A stretch of DNA of 64,000 nucleotides from Achatina immaculata (lineage: Eukaryota; Mollusca; Gastropoda; Stylommatophora; Achatinidae). The stretch lies in the NCBI GenBank assembly GCA_009760885.1, contig CM019696.1, positions 43,136,221 through 43,200,220 on the forward strand, in the 5' to 3' direction. The translations under genes were made by a program, and so were the position numbers. How positions within the stretch are numbered: position 1 is the first letter of the stretch; the number at the start of each line of letters is the position of its first letter. The notes under the pieces are model-generated. The model saw only the letters and a program-made list of their open reading frames with translations. It did no database searches and had not been told where the DNA came from. Shown here in pieces: positions 58,222-64,000 of this stretch.

Positions 58222-59700
58222 AATTTACCCAAGAGACAGGACTGGAGATATAGAGACAGACAGTGCATACGAAGAAGAAGAAGAACGTAACAAGAATGTA
58301 TAGTTTTAACACCTAGCAAGAATATATGGTTGGAGACGTAACAAGAATGTATGGTTGGACACGTAACAAGAATGTATGGTTGGACACGTAACAAGAATGT
58401 ATGGTTGGACACGTAACAAGAATGTATGGTTGGACACGTAACAAAAATGTATGGTTTTAACACATAAGAAGAATATATCGTTTTGACAAATAACAAGAAT
58501 GTATGGTTTTAACACATAACAAGAATATATCGTTTTGACAAATAACAAGAATGTATGGTTTTAACACATAACAAGAATATATGGTTTTAACACGTAATAA
58601 GAATATATGGTTTTAACACATAACAAGAATATATGGTTTTAACACATAACAAGAATATATGGTTTTAACATATAACAAGAATATATGGTTTTAACACGTA
58701 ATAAGAATATATGGTTTTAACACGTAATAAGAATATATGGTTTTAACGCGTAATAAGAATATATGGTTTTAACACGTAATAAGAATATATGGTTTTAACA
58801 CGTAATAAGAATATATGGTTTTAACACGTAACAAGAATATATACGGTTTTAACACATAACAAGAATATATGGTTTTAACACGTAACACGAATATATACGG
58901 TTTTAACACATAACAAGAATATATGGTTTTAACACATGACAAGAATATATGGTTTTAACACATAACAAGAATATATAGTTTTAACATATAACAAGAATAT
59001 ATGGTTTTAACACATAACAAGAATATATGGTTTATGGTTTTAACACATAACAAGAATATATGGTTTTAACATATAACAAGAATATATGGTTTTAACACGT
59101 AATAAGAATATATGGTTTTAACACGTAATAAGAATATATGGTTTTAACGCGTAATAAGAATATATGGTTTTAACACGTAATAAGAATATATGGTTTTAAC
59201 ACGTAATAAGAATATATGGTTTTAACACGTAACAAGAATATATACGGTTTTAACACATAACAAGAATATATGGTTTTAACACGTAACACGAATATATACG
59301 GTTTTAACACATAACAAGAATATATGGTTTTAACACATGACAAGAATATATGGTTTTAACACATAACAAGAATATATAGTTTTAACATATAACAAGAATA
59401 TATGGTTTTAACACATAACAAGAATATATGGTTTATGGTTTTAACACATAACAAGAATATATACGGTTTTAACTCATAACAAGAATATATGGTTTTAACA
59501 CATAACAAGAATATATGGTTTTAACTCATAACAAGAATATATGGTTTTAACACATAACAAGAATATATGGTTTTAACACATAACAAGAATATATAGTTTT
59601 AACACATAACAAGAATATATGGTTTTAACACGTAACAAGAATATATACGGTTTTAACACGTAATAACAATATATGATTTTAACACATAACAAGAATGTAA

Positions 59701-60129
59701 ACTAAGAGTTTTCTGTAGTCACCGTCATTGGAAGAACTGGCCAACGACTATGTAAAACGGAGAGTGGCTGAGTCATTTTAAGAAGAAATTAAGGCCGAAA
59801 ATCCAGTACAGCGGATGTACTCTAACAACACAAAAGTCCTACAAGAGAACCTGGTACGGTTGTATGATTTTAGGCAGTCTTGAAACCAGGAACCCAGGAC
59901 AACCACGGGATAACCTTGTAGCCACCAAGTGGTAGAAACTGATTTAGCTGGCTGAAAACTGTACGTAGTCTAATCAACAATATTGTTGTACGAATACAAC
60001 ACTTGTCCATATCTTCACCAACATCCTATGCAATCTGCCAGACACCAGCGACAAAAGAAAGTTGTATTTTCTTTCTTGAGGAATTCTTTCTTTTATTCTT
60101 CCAATTTTCTTTTCTATCAGTGCTTTTCA
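59701..60129. other. Unassigned sequence
   Basis: No tandem structure or recognisable domain. Confidence 0.5.
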
Positions 60130-60255
60130 CCTTCTCGCTATCTCCTCCACTCTCTCTCTCTCTATCTCTCGCTTCTCTCTCTCTCTTCCACACTCTCTCT
60201 TCCAATCTCTCTCTTCCATTCTCTCTCCTACTCTCTCTCTTTCTCTCTCTCCCTT

Positions 60256-60302
<47 letters not shown>

Positions 60303-60522
60303 TTCCCCCTCTTTCTCTCTCCATGTCTCTTTCTTTCTCTCTCTCGTTCTCTTTCTCCTCTCTCTCTCTTTCTCCCCCTCTCTCTTTCTCTCTCTCTTTC
60401 TCCCTCTCTCTCTCTTTCTCTCTCTCCCCCTCTCTCTCTTTCTCTCTCTTTTGGAGATCACTCCCTCTCTTTCTCTCTCTTTCTCTCCCTCTCTCTCTCC
60501 CTCTCTCTCTCTTTCTTTCCGC
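60130..60522. repeat. Pyrimidine-rich (TC)n-like tract
   Basis: Interrupted TC and TTTCTC runs. Ser/Leu-rich plus-strand frames up to 189 codons and Arg/Glu-rich minus-strand frames are artefacts. Confidence 0.95.
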
Positions 60523-60599
60523 CTAAAGTTGCCACAACTTCCCAGTCTGTGATATTTTAATGGAAAGCTAAACTAACAGAATCAAAATAAATAAAACTC

Positions 60600-63500
60600 T
60601 TTATGTCCTTCACTTCTCCCACATATAAACAATTTTGTCCCTCACTTCTTCCACACATAAACACTATCGGCCTCCACTTATACCACACATAAACACTATC
60701 GGCCTCCACTTATACCACACATAAACACTATCGGCCTCCACTTATACCACAAATAAACACTATCGTCCTCCACTTATACCACACATAAACACTATCGGCC
60801 TCCACTTATACCACACATAAACACTATCGGCCTCCACTTATACCACACATAAACACTATCGGCCTCCACTTATACCACACATAAACACTATCGGCCTCCA
60901 CTTATACCACACATAAACACTATCGGCCTCCACTTATACCACACATAAACACTATCGGCCTCCACTTATACCACACATAACACTATCGGCCTCCACTTAT
61001 ACCACACATAAACACTATCGGCCTCCACTTATACCACACATAAACACTATCGGCCTCCACTTATACCACACATAAACATTATCGTCCTCCACTTATACCA
61101 CACATAAACACTATCGGCCTCCACTTATACCACACATAAACACTATCGTCCTCCACTTATACCACACATAAACACAATCGTCCTCCACTTATACCACACA
61201 AACACTATCGGCCTCCACTTATACCACACATAAACATTATCGTCCTCCACTTATACCACACATAAACACTATCGGCCTCCACTTATACCACACATAAACA
61301 CTATCGTCCTCCACTTATACCACACATAAACACAATCGTCCTCCACTTATAAAACACATAAGCAATTGTATCATTCATTTCTCCCACACATAAACACGTT
61401 TGTCCTTCACTTCATCCACACATAAACACTATCGGCCTCCACTCCTCCCACACATAAACACTATCGGCCTCCACTCCTCCCACACATAAACACTATCGGC
61501 CTCCACTCCTCCCACACATAAACACTATCGGCCTCCACTCCTCCAACACATAAACACGTTTGTCCTTCACTTCATCCACACATAAACACTATCAGCCTCC
61601 ACTCCTCCCACACATAAACACTATCAGCCTCCACTCCTCCCACACATAAACACTATCAGCCTCCATTTATATCACACATAAACACTATCAGCCTCCACTC
61701 CTCCCACACATAAACACTATCGGCCTCCACTCCTCCCACACATAAACACTATCGGCCTCCACTCCTCCCACACATAAACACTATCGGCCTCCACTCCTCC
61801 CACACATAAACACTATCAGCCTCCACTCCTCCCACACATAAACACTATCAGCCTCCACTCCTCCCACACATAAACACTATCGGCCTCCACTCCTCCCACA
61901 CATAAACACTATCAGCCTCCACTCCTCCCACACATAAACACTATCAGCCTCCACTCCTCCCACACATAAACACTATCAGCCTCCACTTATACCACACATA
62001 AAAACTATCAGCCTCCACTCCTCCCACACATAAACACTATCAGCCTCCACTCCTCCCACACATAAACACTATCAGCCTCCACTCCTCCCACACATAAACA
62101 CTATCAGCCTCCACTCCTCCCACACATAAACACTATCAGCCTCCACTCCTCCCACACATAAACACTATCAGCCTCCACTCCTCCCACACATAAACACTAT
62201 CAGCCTCCACTCCTCCCACACATAAACACTATCGGCCTCCACTCCTCCCACACATAAACACTATCGGCCTCCACATATACCACACATAAACACTATCGGC
62301 CTCCACTTATACCACACATAAACACTATCGGCCTCCACTTATACCACACATAAACACTATCGGCCTCCACTTATACCACACATAAACACTATCGGCCTCC
62401 ACTTATACCACACATAAACATTATCGTCCTTCACTTATACCACACATAAACACTATCGTCCTCCACTTATACCACACATAAGCAATTGTATCATTCATTT
62501 CTCCTACACATAAACACGTTTGTCCTTCACTTCATCCACACACAAACACTATCGGCCTCCACTCCTCCCACACATAAACACTATCGGCCTCCACTCTTCC
62601 CACACATAAACACTATCGGCCTCCACTCTTCCCACACATAAACACGTTTGTCCTTCACTTCATCCACACATAAACACGTTTGTCCTTCACTTCATCCACA
62701 CATAAACACTATCGGCCTCCACTTATACCACACATAAACACTATCGTCCTCCACTTATACCACACATAAACACTATCGTCCTCCACTTATACCACACATA
62801 AACACTATCGTCCTCCACTTATACCACACATAAACACTATCGTCCTCCACTTATACCAAACATAAGCAATTGTATCATTCATTTCTCCCACACATAAACA
62901 CGTTTGTCCTTCACTTCATCCACACATAAACACTATCGGCCTCCACTCCTCCCACACATAAACACTATCGGCCTCCACTCCTCCCACACTTAAACACTAT
63001 CAGCCTCCACTCCTCCCACACATAAACACTATCGGCCTCCACTCCTCCCACACATAAACACTATCGGCCTCCACTCCTCCCACACATAAATACTATCGGC
63101 CTCCACTCCTCCCACACATAAACACTATCAGCCTCCACTCCTCCCACACATAAACACTATCAGCCTCCACTCCCCCACACATAAACACTATCAGCCTCCA
63201 CTCCTCCCACACATAAACACTATCAGCCTCCACTCCTCCCACACATAAACACTATCAGCCTCCACTCCTCCCACACATAAACACTATCAGCCTCCACTCC
63301 TCCCACACATAAACACTATCGGCCTCCACTTATACCACACATAAACACTATCGGCCTCCACTTATACCACACATAAACACTATCGGCCTCCACTTATACC
63401 ACACATAAACACTATCGGCCTCCACTTATACCACACATAAACACTATCGGCCTCCACTTATACCACACATAAACACTATCGGCCTCCACTTATACCACAC

Positions 63501-64000
63501 ATAAACACTATCAGCCTCCACTTATACCACACATAAACACTATCGTCCTCCACTTATACCACACATAAGCAATTGTATCATTCATTTCTCCCACACATAA
63601 ACACGTTTGTCCATCACTTCATCCACACATAAACACTATCGGCCTCCACTCCTCCCACACATAAACACTATCAGCCTCCACTCCTCCACACATAAACACT
63701 ATCAGCCTCCACTCCTCCCACACATAAACACTATCAGCCTCCACTCCTCCCACACATAAACACTATCAGCCTCCACTCCTCCCACACATAAATACTATCG
63801 GCCTCCACTCCTCCCACACATAAACACTATCAGCCTCCACTCCTCCCACACATAAACACTATCAGCCTCCACTCCTCCCACACATAAACACTATCAGCCT
63901 CCACTCCTCCCACACATAAACACTATCAGCCTCCACTCCTCCCACACATAAACACTATCAGCCTCCACTCCTCCCACACATAAACACTATCAGCCTCCAC
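60600..64000. repeat. 32-bp minisatellite, open at right edge
   Basis: More than 100 copies of a 32-bp unit, core cataaacactatcggcctcc, followed by acttatac or actcctcc. Blocks of each type alternate. A marker cassette containing cataagcaattgtatcattc followed by acacgtttgtccttcacttc recurs at about 61365, 62478, 62863 and 63567, showing duplication of multi-unit blocks. The array continues past the window. Confidence 0.96.

Larger units (their letters stand above)
53805..58284 (+). mobile_element. 4.5-kb I/Nimb-like LINE with RNase H
   Basis: Inserted in the 25/26-bp array. The 7-bp word acgtaac flanks it at 53798-53804 and 58285-58291, and the 3' end is a (GAA)n tail (gcatacgaagaagaagaag). 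In order it carries about 0.6 kb of 5' sequence, an apurinic-type endonuclease, a reverse transcriptase and an RNase H domain with a Cys/His motif behind it. RNase H in a LINE points to the I superfamily (I, Nimb and relatives). Multiple stops, frameshifts and a damaged catalytic box show that it is dead. A clear ORF1 (gag-like) frame is not visible. Confidence 0.9.
53405..59700. repeat. 25/50-bp and 26-bp minisatellite split by an I/Nimb-like LINE
   Basis: Left part (53405-53804): about seven 50-bp dimers made of cacgtaacaagaatgtatgg and ataacaagattgtatgatta monomers. Right part (58285-59700): a few ggttggacacgtaacaagaa monomers of 25 bp, then a long run of 26-bp monomers ggttttaacacataacaaga. 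Both share taacaagaatgtatggtt, so this is one ancestral array. Within the right part a block of about 400 bp is duplicated with a 401-bp offset. Confidence 0.93.

Noticed and set aside
60003..60560. Ser/Leu-rich hydrophobic frames up to 189 codons, resembling membrane proteins
   Set aside because: The tract is (TC)n-like. Such composition always gives Ser/Leu or Arg/Glu readings.
1..64000. tRNA, rRNA or other structured RNA genes
   Set aside because: Reading both strands, I found no cloverleaf-like A/B box pair or rRNA core. A covariance-model search would be needed to exclude diverged ones.

Overview
This window looks like non-coding DNA from a repeat-rich animal nuclear genome. It has no compact bacterial gene layout, no operons and no ribosome-binding sites. 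It does have decayed non-LTR retrotransposons (RTE-like and I/Nimb-like), a decayed mariner-like DNA transposon, long dinucleotide microsatellites and dozens of minisatellites. The mixture of RTE-like LINEs, GATGAT- and GAA-tailed LINEs and an interspersed element seen widely in invertebrates suggests a lophotrochozoan, perhaps a gastropod mollusc. That placement is an inference with low certainty. I found no intact host gene, no tRNA or rRNA gene and no CRISPR array.

Tandem repeats fill roughly half the window. There are about forty arrays with units of 15 to 68 bp, and almost every array has its own unrelated unit. The largest are a 34-bp array (7.15-11.95 kb), a 25/50-bp array (37.0-42.2 kb), a 32-bp array that runs off the right end (60.6-64.0 kb), a CA-rich array (19.8-21.4 kb) and a 46-bp array (4.65-7.0 kb). 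Many show sub-blocks or higher-order units, including direct duplications of about 501 bp (35.2-36.2 kb) and 401 bp (58.6-59.5 kb).

Transposable elements make up about a quarter. A 987-bp mariner-like element with inverted repeats and a TA duplication splits the 46-bp array. An interspersed element plus a GAT-tailed LINE (12.58-15.48 kb) splits another repeat. A LINE 3' fragment at 18.0 kb splits the 41-bp array. A nearly full-length RTE-like LINE (23.9-27.5 kb, minus strand) carries a nested, oppositely oriented fragment of its own family, and further copies lie at 32.6 and 47.7 kb. A second LINE family gives a 2.2-kb copy (50.78-52.99 kb) and a 195-bp copy (46.67 kb). A 4.5-kb I/Nimb-like LINE with endonuclease, reverse transcriptase and RNase H (53.8-58.3 kb) splits a 25/50-bp array. 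All are disabled by stops, frameshifts, truncation or lost catalytic residues. Target-site duplications visible for most of them date the insertions after the arrays formed.

The rest is unassigned. Three stretches may hold decayed coding sequence of unknown identity: 42.90-43.83 kb (minus), 45.2-45.6 kb (plus) and 19.55-19.80 kb (plus). A GC-richer insertion of about 0.9 kb at 31.16-32.06 kb is also unidentified. The most informative pattern is that arrays split by an insertion carry different repeat variants on the two sides, as if the insertion had stopped the halves from homogenising.
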